A stretch of 64,000 nucleotides of DNA from Delphinus delphis (taxonomy: Eukaryota > Chordata > Mammalia > Artiodactyla > Delphinidae), in assembly GCF_949987515.2 (NCBI RefSeq), contig NC_082694.2, positions 18,819,355 to 18,883,354 on the forward strand, in the 5' to 3' direction. Positions 10,655 to 23,160 of this stretch are shown piece after piece (the stretch's first letter is position 1; the number at the start of each line of letters is the position of its first letter). The notes under the pieces are model-generated. The model had not been told where the DNA came from and did not search any database. It worked only from the letters and a program-made list of their open reading frames with translations. The position numbers and the translations under genes are program-made.

Positions 10655-12305
10655 CATTGGAACATCAACTTCTGACAAAGATGGAGTATAACTGGCTCAA
10701 TTTGAATACCTGCCTTTAACCACTACTGAACCAGAAAAAATATACGAAACAGCAGTTTTCAGACATTGGTCAGGTAGCACTGGAGAGGTAACCTGAAAAG
10801 AAAAGGAACAAACAAAATAGCCCAGAATTATCCCAGCTATTATTACTACATTGTATGGAGGGGGCGCCCATATTCAGACTTGTATTGGGGAAACATAATT
10901 GAAAATTTGTGAAGCCAGCTAGAAAGTTCAGGCAGAGTGCAGGAGAGGAGAGAGCTGCATGTAGAGAAGAGAGTTTTGCAGAGAAGTCTGAAGAAATGCT
11001 TCCCTTCAAGTCTGGAGCTGAGTACTGATCAGCTCAAGTACATTATGCATGCATGTGAAAAAAGTACTCGAGACTGGAGAAAGACCAATAAAAAAACAAA
11101 CAAGCAAACAAAAGCCCAAAAAATTCTCAGACCTCAAAAAGACCTACAAATAGTTTGTATTCCTACCTGCCAAAATGCAAAAACCTTAAAATAGACTGAA
11201 GAGTGTATAGAATATTCAGTAAGGTTTTGCTTGAGAAGTGTCAAGAAATCGGTCCTAGACTATCAGTTGCTCTGCTTCTTCTGAAAATAAGATTAAATGT
11301 GAGACTTAAAAATATCAAACCATTTTCAGTGACTTAACTGTGTCTCAAAACAAAGCTCAGAGATATTTATAGAAATATACAAATATCTAGCACAAAACAG
11401 GATAAAATTTACAATATCTGTCATCCAATAAAAAAGTTGCTAGGCATACAAAATGCAGGAAAATATGACTCATGATGAAGAGAGAAATTAAAAATAAAAA
11501 AAGACCCAAACTGAATATCTAGAAATGAAAAAAAGTCTGAGATGAAAAGTACCCTACATAGAATTAACAATACAGTAGACATTGCTGAATACAGATTAGC
11601 AAGTTTGTAGTGATAACAATAATTCAAAATAAAACATATAGAAAAAAATAATAAATAAATTGTGTATCAGTGAACTATGGAACATCTTCAAGTGGCTTCA
11701 TATACATGTAATTGAAGATGCCAAAGGAGAGAAGGGGTGGGGAGAGGAGTCTTTGGGAAATAATGGCCCAAATTTTTCCACTTTGATGAAAAATATTAAC
11801 TCAAAAATCCAAGACATTCAACAAACCAAACTTCAAACACAAGAAGCATGAAAAAACTACACTAAGGAATATCAAATCAAATTACTCAAAACCCATGATA
11901 AATAGACAATCTTAAAAGTAGCCCAAAAAGACACATTACATCTAGAGGAACAAAAATAATGACAGTAGACTGTTGTCATAGACAAATGTAAGTCAGAAGA
12001 CAGTGGAACAACATCTTTAGAATATTAGAAAGATACAAGTGTCAACTTAGAATTTTATACCTATCAAAAATATCTTTCAAAAGTAAAGGTAAAATAAATA
12101 CTCTCTCTGAAATACAACACCTGGAAGAATTGATCACTTCACTCCAGAAAGAGAATACCCAATGGAAATCTGGATCTACACAGATAATTAAGAAGAGTAG
12201 AAATGGTAACTATGTGGGTAAACAAAACAAAATAAAAATGTCTTATTATTTTTAACATATCTATTAAGGATAATTGATGTTTTTAACAAAATTAACAAAC
12301 TTTCT
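10655..12305 (+). mobile_element. HAL1 / old L1 ORF1-region remnant
   Basis: The right half follows L1 ORF1 or half-L1 (HAL1): GTGTATCAGTGAACTATGGA, TATACATGTAATTGAAGATG, AAATAATGGCCCAAATTTTT, AGAAGACAGTGGAACAACAT, TTAGAATTTTATACCTATCA and the typical end GAAATGGTAACTATGTGGGT. The peptide EEIMAQIFPL-like segment is broken by stops, so it encodes nothing. No ORF2 follows, which favours HAL1 over a full L1. The left part (10655-11600) is more diverged but looks continuous with a 5' region. Small frames at 10770-11851 are by-products. Confidence 0.72.
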
Positions 12306-13844
12306 GAGTGTTCTGCATGCTCCATATATTGACTGGGATGGAAGGCAAATGAGTGTCAAATATTTCTCAAGTTTCATTGAATTGTAAATTAAGATCTATA
12401 CAATATTTTTGTCTAAATTAAATTTAAAAAATGATTGATAAACAAACTATTAGGGATATTGAAGTTATATTTTATACTTTTTCATATACTTACAGCTTAA
12501 TTGTATTACTTTTGTGTTGATAATTATTTGAATCTCTCTCCAATTTTGTTTCATAAAATGTTCTTTAGTGGGTGAAAATCATTCATTCTAGCTACTATAA
12601 TAACATGTTAAGTTTAAGGTGGAGAATCAGTCAACAAGTAAAGAAGTGCATGTAGACAGTATAGACTGCCAAAATATGTCAGTGGTGTCTTTTTTTAAAG
12701 ACGCCTATTTAGATTGGTCTAACTGATGGTTTCATCATTACTCCCAATTTATCTGTTTTACCCTTAAGATAGAAACCAGGATTATCTGGTGTCTAAGTTA
12801 ATGTATTTATTGTCTTGTCTCTAAATTATACACGTTATGTACAGTAAAAGCCAAGGAAGAAAACCTCAAAATGTACTAGTAAAGATTTACATAATATGAA
12901 TGAAAGAATTTATCCTAGATTAACTTTTGCATGGGACTATGGCATGTAGTTATAGAAGATCCTTCCATGAGGATTTTTTTTAAGAACATTTTAAAGAAAT
13001 TTAGTGCCTTCTCTCCTGAAAACTGCAGACTCCTCAGAACTCTACCGTCTGTGTAGGCATATAACATATTTTTAGCGCTGTGCAATTATTTCAACCAATC
13101 CAAATAGAATTACTCAAATCCCATTATTTAAATGAATTTTTCATAATAGGAGGGAATCATTGCTGGGATTTGATTCTAAGTATCTTAACCATAAGGGTCA
13201 ATTATTTTTATGGAAATTACTGTATATCCCACCAATGTCCTTGATCTTGATGATTTTTATTCCTAGATTGGTAAAGACATGGAATGGAGATTGTAATTTC
13301 TTTTAAACATATACTAAATTACAACTCTTTTTCAAAAATGTAACATGATATATAGGTGTTATGTTTATCCTGGCCTCAAATTCTCAGAGACACAGAGCTT
13401 TATTATTAGAAACTGTCAGTTGAGTTATTCCATAACTGTCAGATACACTGCTATTAGGGAATCTAGGCAACCATGTCCCTTTTGCCATATTCAGCATATT
13501 GGCATTTTCTTTTAAATCAGGGTGACAAGCCAAGGATAGATTTGGCAGTTAGCTAAGGGGTTTAATTAGTGGCAGCTGGATATACTGAACTTCCACTACT
13601 CAGACTGGAAAAGCGACTGCATTTCCACCCTCTTTTTGAGGATAATGCTAGCCTTCACCTTGAGATCTTCTCCTTATCTACAAATTACTCTTCCTTACTA
13701 TTGCAGACCATGAGCCTATTTAAACACCTGAATCAAGGAATGGAATCGTGCTAATGTGGATTATTGCTACCAAATACATTTTTGCTCTACTCCTAAGACA
13801 TTTTTTTTCCATGTGGCATCTGCTTTTTTTAGCCTTTATTTTAG
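12306..13844. other. Unassigned AT-rich DNA
   Basis: No repeat family is recognised. The 61-codon frame at 13569-13754 has no visible domain or signal. Confidence 0.4.
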
Positions 13845-14003
13845 ACCAGTGGTTTTAGATCACTGGACCAACTGCATCAGTATCACCTGAGAACTTGTTA
13901 GAAATGAAAATCTTAAGTCCAGTTACGTATCTAATAAGTTAAAAAATCTGGTGGTGGGGAACAAAAATCTGTGTTTTAAAAAGTTTGATAATCACTCCTC
14001 TGC
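13845..14003 (+). mobile_element. hAT MER5-like relic
   Basis: It starts CCAGTGGTTTTAGATCACTGG, contains GCATCAGTATCACCTGAGAA, ATCTGGTGGTGGGGAACAAA and AAATCTGTGTTTTAAAAAGT, and ends AGTTTGATAATCACTCC. This order fits a short non-autonomous hAT transposon with degraded terminal repeats. Confidence 0.55.
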
Positions 14004-16327
14004 ATATAACATTGCTTTATCCTTTCATCGGAATCTACTTCTTCAACACCCTCCTTTAACCTCAAGAAATACCTTTTTCTTTCCTAAGCTTTAAAAGTAC
14101 TATTATTTAAAAATGTAACCTCAGGAAATGGATGAAGTTTTGCCTGATTTTCTTGGTTTCAAATCCAAAATCCTCAGGGCCGAGTCTTAAATGGCAAAAT
14201 TTGGGTCATGCTCCTATCCCTAAAGTATTCAACTGTGGTCAAAGAATAGTGTTTTACATTATATTATATCTTTTTCCACTACAGTCATGTGGATTATGAG
14301 GGAGATGGGAAAAATATCAATTCCTAGAAGAAAGAGCTAGGCATACAATCCCAGAGTGTCCAATTCAACATTCATCCAAGTTTGGAATCCCTATACTCCT
14401 TGAAGGACTTTCACCTTCAACTGGATCTTAAGTGCCTTGTAAACAACTTTCCATTGTACATTAACATTTCTCTAATATATACTTTGATACCTAAAGGGCT
14501 GAATCAGCAGTAGTTTCCAGAGGTTTTTACACTGTTTGCTGATCTTAATTTGATCATGGGAAATTTACTTTCCTATACTTAAGGTCAAAACTATTCCCAG
14601 TGAATGGAAAAATTATCTCTCCACCAAGGGTAATATACCATCATTAAGATCCACAAAGAATGACATCATTCTATTTCTTGTAGCCACCTTTTTCCAGAAA
14701 CATGGGAGAAATTTGCCTTTGACCAAGTTAGAGGATATTTGAGTGGGATGTATCACAGACTCATTTCACTGCAATGTGTCCATCCCAGTTAATATCCTAG
14801 ATCTACAATATTTCCTTATATCTAGGATACAACTCAAGGTTGTTGTATTCATTGTTTCATTCAAGTTATTGAATGAAACACCAAAGACGTGGAAGTCATT
14901 GGAAATCATCTTGTATCTTGATTAATGCTGAGATGTTTTCCTGATTCAATTATTCATTGGCTGAGTCCAAACATGCTGAAATTTGTGGTTCTGACACATC
15001 TCTTTGCTTATTATGAGAAACAAGATTGCTCACACACCTTACTATTGGACACAAATTTCTTATTCTGCTGCCTTCTTCAGTTTTACTTTACTATCCCAGG
15101 AGACTCTTGACCAGAAACTTAGAGCTGCAAACATCTTTACTTCTCTCCTTCCAGGAATTTCCTAAAATACTCATCAAATCTTCTAAAGAAAATATCTAAC
15201 TACAGTTTATGACAAAGACACTTTGAATCTATTGTCTCAAAATTCTTGTCTTACTCTATTCACCAATACTGTACTATTGTATCACATTTTCTCCATTCCT
15301 AACTAAGGTCTCACACTGAAAGGACTACCTTAAAATGATATTAAAATCTCAGTAAATATTCTGACTTTGCCCTTCCTTTCTGAGACAATGCTAAGACCAT
15401 AGCAAAATGATATTCTTTCCTACAATAGTAAGCATTAAACTCAAATTTGTCTTATCAACAGGTAATTTTGTGAAGTTTCAGAGAGTCAGCATTTGAAAAT
15501 CTATATAATGTAACAGAATTGCACATTTATTCAGTCCAATCTTATGTACAGAGTAAATACTGTGCCCATAATTAGTTTGTTCCTAATTATGAGACTCTAT
15601 CTGCTGACTAACATGGCTTCACCTTAGTTCTACTTGAGGTTATAAAATCACTGAGTCTCTGTCATGGTATCCATTTAGACCCCCACTAGAAATTTGGAAA
15701 TGGGTTCCCTCCCACCTGGCCCCAGCACTCAAATCAACTAACTTCCAAATGGATTCTTCCTAGGGAAAAAAATGTAGCACATTTTAAAAATGTAGCTTCT
15801 GTTCTTCCTGATATAACTCCCCTGTCAGTGTTCCAGTATCCCAATGAATGTATTTTTGAGAAACAATTGAAGAATGGGACACAGTTATCACATATAACTA
15901 ACTGAACTTCCATCTCATATCTGAATCAGGGCTTCCTGATAAACATCTAATTGAAAAATGTAAGTTAGATTTTAGTACTGCATTGTGATTCCTGTTTCTT
16001 TCCCATGGTCTAAATCATGGGATTTACTTGGGCCTGAGGGAATAATCTGCACAAAATGCTTCTCTCCTCACTAATATAGGCCCAGAGAGACTGAAGTCAG
16101 ATGAAACATCAGAGCACCAATGACCTTCTCCAGGCCCTAGTCATCAGGCATGGTTCAGATCCAGCCCAAGTCCATGGTGACCTATGTTTTGCAACCTTCT
16201 ATTAATGTTCTCTGCAGGATTTACTTTGCTTTATCTAACTGTAAATGAGCATCACCTATGGGCCAGTACTAAAACAAGAGATTGAAATGAAATTAAAAGC
16301 TCCTAAAATATGTACTTGTTAATATCA
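14004..16327. other. Unassigned DNA, no clear repeat or gene
   Basis: Base composition is somewhat less AT-skewed than nearby DNA and several 60-codon frames occur (14743-14925, 14925-15110), but none has a domain, a splice context or similarity I can name. It could be an unrecognised old transposon or unique DNA. A perfect hairpin lies at 14853-14880. Confidence 0.35.
14853..14880. repeat. Perfect 12 bp inverted repeat with 4 base loop
   Basis: TGTTTCATTCAA and its exact reverse complement TTGAATGAAACA are separated by GTTA. About 25 bases upstream is a weaker inverted pair (ATCCTAGAT / ATCTAGGAT) around 14797-14826. No poly-T tract or other RNA gene signal is attached. Confidence 0.9.
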
Positions 16328-16700
16328 CTCAGAAGAGTCTAAGTTATGCTGTAGTCACACATGACCTCAAACTCAGAGGCTTATAATAGCACATGATTTT
16401 TGCCCATATTACATCAGCAACATGGGTCAACTCTGCCTGTCCTCCACACACAGTCCTATGCAAAGTCCAGGCTGATTGAAGTAACCTCCTCCTACTGCCT
16501 TGCCCGTCTCATGACCCAAAGAAAATAATCATTATTACCCATGCACTAGCTCTAAAATCTTTTCCTTGAAGATAACACACTTTACTTAGACTCACATTTC
16601 ATTATTTGGAGCAAACCTTATGACCACACCTTTAGCCAATGGAACAAAGAATGATAATAATCTCCTAAGAAGATGTAGCCAATATTTGTGAAAAACAGAA
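16328..16700 (-). mobile_element. Old MLT1-like MaLR LTR, antisense
   Basis: The left end AAGTTATGCTGTAGTCACAC with CTCAGAGGCTTATAATAGCA mirrors the reverse end of MaLR LTRs (gctgcagtaacaaac...cagtggcttaa). It continues through GCTGATTGAAGTAACCTCCT and CACACCTTTAGCCAATGGAA. It is strongly diverged, so the family level is likely and the subfamily is open. Confidence 0.5.
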
Positions 16701-17354
16701 ACACATGCGTGCACACACATAAAATCTATTACTCTTACCCCTAACCCTAACATCATTAACTCTCAGTTCAGCTCCAGCCCTGTCCAGGAACAATGGAGAG
16801 AGTTCACTTTGGGATCACCCCATCAACACTTGACAGTGTAACCACAATATGGTTGACCATTTTTCAGTCTAGTAAGGATTTTTAATCTAATAAGTTTCTT
16901 CACATTTTGTTGTTCCAACAATACTTAAAATAATTCTGGACATAAGATACATGCTCTATAAATGCTCCTTCAGCATTTAATTAAATATTTTAAATGTTTT
17001 CTTGAAAAAATTAAGTGCCATAACATAAATCTCTTAAACACCTGTAAGTGCTTGACCTGGATGACTTCAAATTAAATAGAATGGGTACAACATGGATAAT
17101 ATAAAGCAGATGTCTGTTTCATGAATGCCTTCTATTGAAACAACTGCGAAGCCACAGACAGGTTAATTATGACCATCAAGACCAGAGTAACTAAATGAAT
17201 GGCAATGATTTTGAACTGGAGGATATAAAGAGACATATAAATAACAATAACATCATAAAACTTATGTATATTTAGAGACAGAAACAGCAAGATTCAAAAT
17301 ATAAGTTCTCTCAACTGAAAATGCTAATGAGATAGCAAGAACATCCTCTCCCAA

Positions 17355-17402
17355 AACACAGGCACACACATACACACACACACATACAGGCACATACCCA
17401 CA
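17355..17402. repeat. Impure (CA)n microsatellite
   Basis: CA-rich run with interruptions (ACACACATACACACACACAC core). A small antisense frame at 17324-17524 includes it and is not a gene. Confidence 0.85.
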
Positions 17403-17639
17403 TGGTATGAAAATTCTTTAATAAGGAATTTTTGATTATATAGTGTGGTGCAGAATCTGGTATCCTGATAAAATGTTTTAAAGAAAGTTACAATATAAAT
17501 CAATTTCCGAGAATCGTAATTCAATAAAATTTTTTGAACATTAAAGCTCTGTTGAATATACTTTTTGTTTTCTCTATTTCGGAAAGCAATTTAAAACATT
17601 ACAGGGCATTAGAAATGTTTCTTATATTTGTAGCCCATT

Positions 17640-17890
17640 AAATTTTATAATGTACTCTCATTTCCATTGTCTTTTGATTCTCATGCAAACCTCATGAAAG
17701 GCAAAACATTATTATGCTCCATTAGTATAGCTCATAGCATATAATAGGCAATTGTTGAAAGGTACTTTTTGTTGGAATAAGTGAATGGATTCCAGTGTCA
17801 GTTATAAGAAAGGTGAACTTAAAAGAGTTAACTGTTTCACTCAAGGTGACAGATCCTGAAGCCAGGACTTTAGCTTGATGTTAAACCTTT
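17640..17890 (-). mobile_element. Possible diverged MIR, antisense
   Basis: The right part (AAAGAGTTAACTGTTTCACTC, AAGGTGACAGATCCTGAAGCC, AGGACTTTAG) resembles the reverse MIR core. The left part is too diverged to be sure, and the middle may contain another insertion. Low-confidence relic. Confidence 0.35.
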
Positions 17891-18554
17891 CTCTTCACCA
17901 TGAATATGATCTCCCTTTAAAAGTCAGGTCACTTTGCTCAAACTGTATTTGGAAATAGAAAGGTGTAAATAATTCATTAAAATGTAAATTGGCCCTATAA
18001 TTGTAAATATTTATTTTATATAAAACCAAAATTTTAATAGAATAAGTTATTTGCCTTAAAACATAATATAGATAAATCCATTTATGCACATATTTTAAAT
18101 ATATTTATTTGAAGATTTGCAGAACCTTGGGTCCAGTGCTGCTGGTGATATAAAGCAGTGGGAACCATAGCCTCTGGCTCCCACTTTTTGCTTCATAGAT
18201 TGCTTGGCAGTATAGTGAAGCCAAGGACCCTTTCTCAGAACAATATTTTTAAATGAAATAAAGTATGTAAGATTACAAAGGAAAGCCATTTTATTTAACA
18301 ATACTTCTATCCATGTTGAGAATTATCACATGGATAGTTAAATGATAATGGTGGTTATTATTATTGATCATTATCCATGATCTTTTAATGCTGTATGTCC
18401 TATTAGAACAAGAAGGGAGCTACAAATCTTTGTACAGTACACATGTATTTGTTCAAAGACAGAACAAAAGTGAAAACGTACATTTCACTCCATAAAATAC
18501 TAACAGTAACACATAGCTAAAATTGAACACTATGGTTTTAAAGGTCATGATAGG

Positions 18555-18670
18555 GCAAGAATTATGGATCTTATTCCAAACAGTTCTGGGTGAACCTGAG
18601 TTAACCATTTAATATACTATCCATACCTCTCAAAGGGAGAAAATAACATACATCTAATATTATTTCATGG
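18555..18670 (+). mobile_element. MIR SINE, left part, interrupted
   Basis: TCCAAACAGTTCTGGGTGAA, CTGAGTTAACCATTTAATAT, CATACCTCTCAAAGGGAGAA and ATAACATACATCTAATATTA follow the MIR order (loss of the tRNA head). The element is interrupted at 18671 by a CHR-2 SINE and resumes at 18915 with TATTGTGAAGGTAAGA, matching the MIR 'gttgttgtgaggattaa' segment. Confidence 0.65.
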
Positions 18671-18710
<40 letters not shown>

Positions 18711-18914
18711 TTTTTCTGCGGTACGCGGGCCTCTCAGTGTTGTGGCCTCTCGCGTTGCAGAGCACAGGCTCCGGACACGCAGGCTCCCGACGCGCAGGCT
18801 CCGCGGCCATGGCTCACGGGCCTAGCCGCTTTGCAGCATGTGGGATCTTCCCGGACCGAGGCACGATCCCGTGTCCCCTGCATCGGCAGGCGGACTCTCA
18901 ACCACTGCGCCACC
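18671..18914 (-). mobile_element. CHR-2 SINE, antisense, 5' truncated, inside a MIR
   Basis: Reverse CHR-2 body: CTGCGGTACGCGGGCCTCTC, CATGTGGGATCTTCCCGGAC, CGGCAGGCGGACTCTCAACC. It stops at GCGCCACC and so lacks about 13 bp of the usual head. The tail has become a (TTTA)n microsatellite (18671-18715). An internal 15 bp unit is duplicated (18766-18780 and 18781-18795). It joins the MIR on both sides with no evident TSD. The 61-codon frame at 18737-18922 is a by-product. Confidence 0.92.
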
Positions 18915-18940
18915 TATTGTGAAGGTAAGACACACTAGCA
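18915..18940 (+). mobile_element. MIR SINE, right remnant after SINE insertion
   Basis: TATTGTGAAGGTAAGA continues the MIR interrupted at 18670. The match is short, so the assignment leans on the left part. Confidence 0.45.
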
Positions 18941-19238
18941 CATTATAAGAAAATTTTAATTGTATAAAACACCTAAAATGCAAGGTAGAATTTCATGGAA
19001 TAAACAATAAATTAAAGTATGAAATTAGAAAGAAAACACAAGACCACAATACTTGAAGTAATTAACAGGACATAAATACTAGAATGGTTCAATAAAACAG
19101 TGAAGAAATATCATAAAACAGCAAATTCATGTTTAATTGTCCAGTGCATCATGTAGACCACTAGGATAGTTGGAGATTGTAGTTTAAGAAATCACTATGG
19201 TCTGAAATGGTAAAGAAAAGCTAACTTATAGAGGAAGT

Positions 19239-19313
19239 ATTTGGAAGGAAGGAAGGATGAAAAGATGGAAGGAAGGAAGGAAGGAAGGAGAGAGAGGGAG
19301 GGAGGGAAGGAAA
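19239..19313. repeat. Purine (GGAA/GGGA)n microsatellite
   Basis: Impure GGAA tract followed by GAGAGAGGGAGGGAGGGAAGG. All-purine on the plus strand apart from a few T bases. Confidence 0.9.
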
Positions 19314-22300
19314 GACATTTTAAAATATCTTAGTCACAGGATTATTAAGAAAATTAGGAACAACAAATCTAAAATTTTTGACATATACTCAATATTCAAT
19401 ACGTGAGAGCTATTATTACAACTTTACCTCAGGCAAACTGCAAGAGGGCACCTTTAGATTGTAACACCCATCATGAAAAATATATGTCCAGGTGTCTTTT
19501 ACAGTGAAAGACCTAATAACAGAGTTCTTAACTAGCAATCATTTTGGTGCAAGTGTTTGATTTCTTTTCCAATCTGCTAAAGCCACAAAGGTAACTTACC
19601 TGAAGAAATTAACAGTGTCTGATAAGACTTAAGGCCCCACAAGAGACTGCAAACATAAAAGAAGCATCTGCAAAAGTCACAGGATCCAAGTCTCCTTGAC
19701 ATAAAGCACCCACATCATAACTAGAAAATAATTACAAATTTGACAGAGGAGACATGTATATGCCATCCAATTTGTAGAATATTTTAGTTGGCATTCATTG
19801 AGAATACGACCTATATCCATCATGAAACTAGTTTATTCCTAGCTTAAGAAACAAAAACTACCACTTTTTTCTCCTAATTTTAGTCAAAACCTCACTGCAA
19901 ATCATACAAGTCAGATAAAATATGGACACCAAACCAGAGGATTGTATATGCATATCATATGCATGCATATATGTGCCTACGTGTGTTTGTATATTTACAT
20001 AGATTTATTATGTAAAAGTTTTGTGATACATATAGAAAAAATATAATTCTCACACACATAGACACACATACACACATGCAGACACACCTCACCTTAAAGA
20101 ATTCTATCCTAAATCTCTCATTTATTAGCACACATAGATAGTCAGTGCTATCTCAGTTGTGCTCTTAACAATGTATATCTGCCTCTTTTTACATTTTTCA
20201 AACTTTAAGGAGATGATACACAATGCTCCACAAATTGCTTTTCAAAATTATTCTATCATGTACATCTTTTTGAGAACCATATACCTGAAAATTATTCCTT
20301 TCAAAGTTTGCCTAGTTTCACAATATAATTGTACTATACATTATTTTAGCATATTCATACTTATGAACATTTAGATTTTCTTCAGTTTCTTTGCTACTGG
20401 ATTTTAAGTAAAAATTAACACACATACACACTATCAATATGACTGGAGGAAAAAAATCATTTATTTATTTATTTATCTATTATTTATTTATTCATTCCAA
20501 TCTTAAAGAATTGTTGTAAACACTTTATTCCACTTCTTGTTCATTTATATTCCTTCTTCTGGGGATAACCTATTCATGTTCACAGGTATCATAGAATCCT
20601 CAAGTGACACTGGAAAAGTTACCACATGGGAGCTGTTTGTCAAGATGTATAAAAACAAAACAACATCAGAATGGGCTCTCAAAATTGAAGGGTAGACTCG
20701 TTATCAGCCAGTTAATCCTACCACACACGACTGTAAAAGAATTTGTAGAAATGGTCAGACTTTAATTTGAGTTGGCCCTCACACCAGCTTCTGTTTTCCC
20801 TTATCCTCATTAAATTGGCTAAGTTTAGACACTTATTTTATTTCTACTTAATGAAATGAGAAGAAAAAGCAGAATTAGTTAAATGGTCATATAACTGAAT
20901 CAACAGCTTATAGACTATCACTGTTTTGCTTTGCTTTGGTTTTGTTGTTGTTTGGTTCTATAGAAAATCTGTCAACTATGCCAGTGTGATACTGAGGAGA
21001 TGACATTCCGAAAACACTGATAAAGAAAACAAAAATGATGACAAAAAATAGTAAACCTATGAGACAAAGCCTTCTTCCTCACTTTTTGTACTTCTAATTT
21101 TTTGGTTAAGAATGAGAAAAAGGCTACTACCATGGGTCATAGAAAAAAATGCCTAAACAGTAAACAACATTCTATCATGTAGGCATTGTGTTTCTTAACA
21201 ATTTTTTCTAGATCAATGAAACAAATTAGACATTTTTACTGTCCAAATTCATTCACTTGTGAGGAAAAACAAAGCGGCTCAAGAGTAAACCTTTTGTCCA
21301 CACTCCACATTATGAAGGACCCAATGACACATGAGGTATAATAACAGGCCAGGGGAGGTTTGTTAACTCTAACCCGTCACTACATTTTCTGTGGGAACCT
21401 AGCCAGAATATCTGAAAGGAAAGCATGCCTGATGTTAATTGTCTCCCTTATCCTTATTTTCATTCTGTTTGACTTATATTAATTATAGATCTTCCTCTTA
21501 TACTCTGCACATATGTACTCTACCCTCTGATTTTTCCTTATGTCAACTGCTTGGCTGGGTGCCATCTGTTAACTGTTGTCATTGTCTCCAGGTATCAGGC
21601 CTAAATGTCCTTCCATTATGTGCTGCTGAGTCCTTTCCAGCCATCTTACAGTGGTACTGTTTTGTTTATGGGCCTCTGTGATCGGATCACATGCTTACCA
21701 AGCCTCAAACTTCTCTATCAATGGTCTATTTTGCCTGCCAAAAGGGTCACCCAATTTAAGGTTCCACAATGTTCTACTTTGATTAAAAGTAAAAAGGTCT
21801 TGAAAGTTTCTGTTTAAATATATTCAATTTAATTACATAGTCACTGATTTATTGATAATCATGTAAATGTCATTATTACTCATGTAATTCCTTAAAGGAT
21901 GAGACCATATGCTCATTGCAATGTGATTTTCTCTCAATTTCATTAAGATTTGATAAACAACCTTGATATAAATTAAGTCACTGTTCACATATTTTTGTCC
22001 TTCTTTGGGAATATTCTCTGTTTAAGAACCATAGATTTACTATAGGCAATATGATAGTAATTTTTTTTAATAAATGTGATCCAGTGTCTTGAAAAGCACT
22101 GAAATGGATGATAAATGGCTTGTGCTAGCACAAATATGAAGGCAGTAATATTGGGAAAGTGACTGCTTTGGTTTTCTGACTTACCCTTTGACTGATGTTG
22201 GCACACTCTAGACCTTTTCCTCTCTAACTTTACTTTTTAAGGGCATGAAAAAAATTACTTAGTTTATTTCAGAAACTGTCATATATTTAGTTTAACTCTT

Positions 22301-22870
22301 TGTTTTTTATACTTCTACTTTAATCTCAAATGCTTATCTTCTCTGCTTTGGAGATTATATTATAAATATTCTTAATGTCTTGCTGAAACACTTGGTCACT
22401 TTTATTGATCCTGAATTTACCTTCCACCTTCTGCCTGGAATCATATCACTCTTACCTGGGTTTTACTGCTTTCTACCCTAGATAGATTCTTCCTGTCTAT
22501 CCCTTACAACTGACAGTTTGCCTGGAAAATATGACATTTTAGTTTCAGGGTCATTCATAGATGGTGCATCTTAAACCTCTCACCATAGTGTTTTCCCTTA
22601 TAAACTGGGAAAATGCCCTGACCCACCCCCATAGGCAGGTATAACTGCAGGTGTCACATCCCAGCTAAGGCAGAGTTCCCTGGGTCTCTAAAATAATTAA
22701 TCACAGGAGCACATAGAGTTAAAAGTTCCAAGGACCTGGAGGATATTTCAGAAGAGATGCTGGAGGATAAGAAACCATATGGTATATATAGGTCGGGATA
22801 TCCAGGTTGATGATAGTCAAAGTTCATCTAAGCAGGTTCAGTAATTAGTATGCAATTGATAGTATAAGGT
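19314..22870. other. Unassigned AT-rich DNA with minor microsatellites
   Basis: Contains CA-rich runs (about 20048-20095) and a TTTA-type run (20459-20497). The TGCATATCATATGCATGCATAT palindromic stretch (given in part) is near 19950. Frames of 70-80 codons at 20159-20374 and 21439-21817 show no domain. No gene or clear transposon is seen. Confidence 0.4.
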
Positions 22871-22871
22871 G

Positions 22872-23160
22872 ATGAGTAAGAGCATGGTCTCTACAGCCAG
22901 CTTGCCTGGGATGAAATTTCAGCTGGATCTAATCATGTGACATCAGATAAATTACTAAGATTCTTAATATCTAGGTAACCATTTCTCTATAGGAGGAATA
23001 GTAATAATAGTACTTACCCCATGATATTTTTGTGAGATTTAACATGCAATGTTAACATACAATTTAACATACTATGTTAACAAACATGATTTAACATACA
23101 ATGCACTTAAACAATGTTTAAAATATAATGAGTGTTATGTAAGTTTAGATATTATTATCA
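22872..23160 (+). mobile_element. MIR SINE with expanded interior
   Basis: GAGCATGGTCTCTACAGCCA and TTGCCTGGGATGAAATTTCA match the MIR head, followed by AATCATGTGACATCAGATAA, AATAGTAATAATAGTACTTA and GATATTTTTGTGAGATTTAA. At 23038-23110 a TTTAACATACAATG-type motif recurs several times, an internal expansion not found in MIR. The end at AGTTTAGATATTATTATC resembles the MIR 3' end. Confidence 0.75.

Noticed and set aside
14004..16327. Endogenous retroviral internal region
   Set aside because: The composition and short frames suggested it, but no protease, polymerase or envelope motif could be recognised, and no LTR pair flanks it.
16735..16750. Telomere-like CCCTAACCCTAAC
   Set aside because: Only about two units; too short for an interstitial telomeric array.
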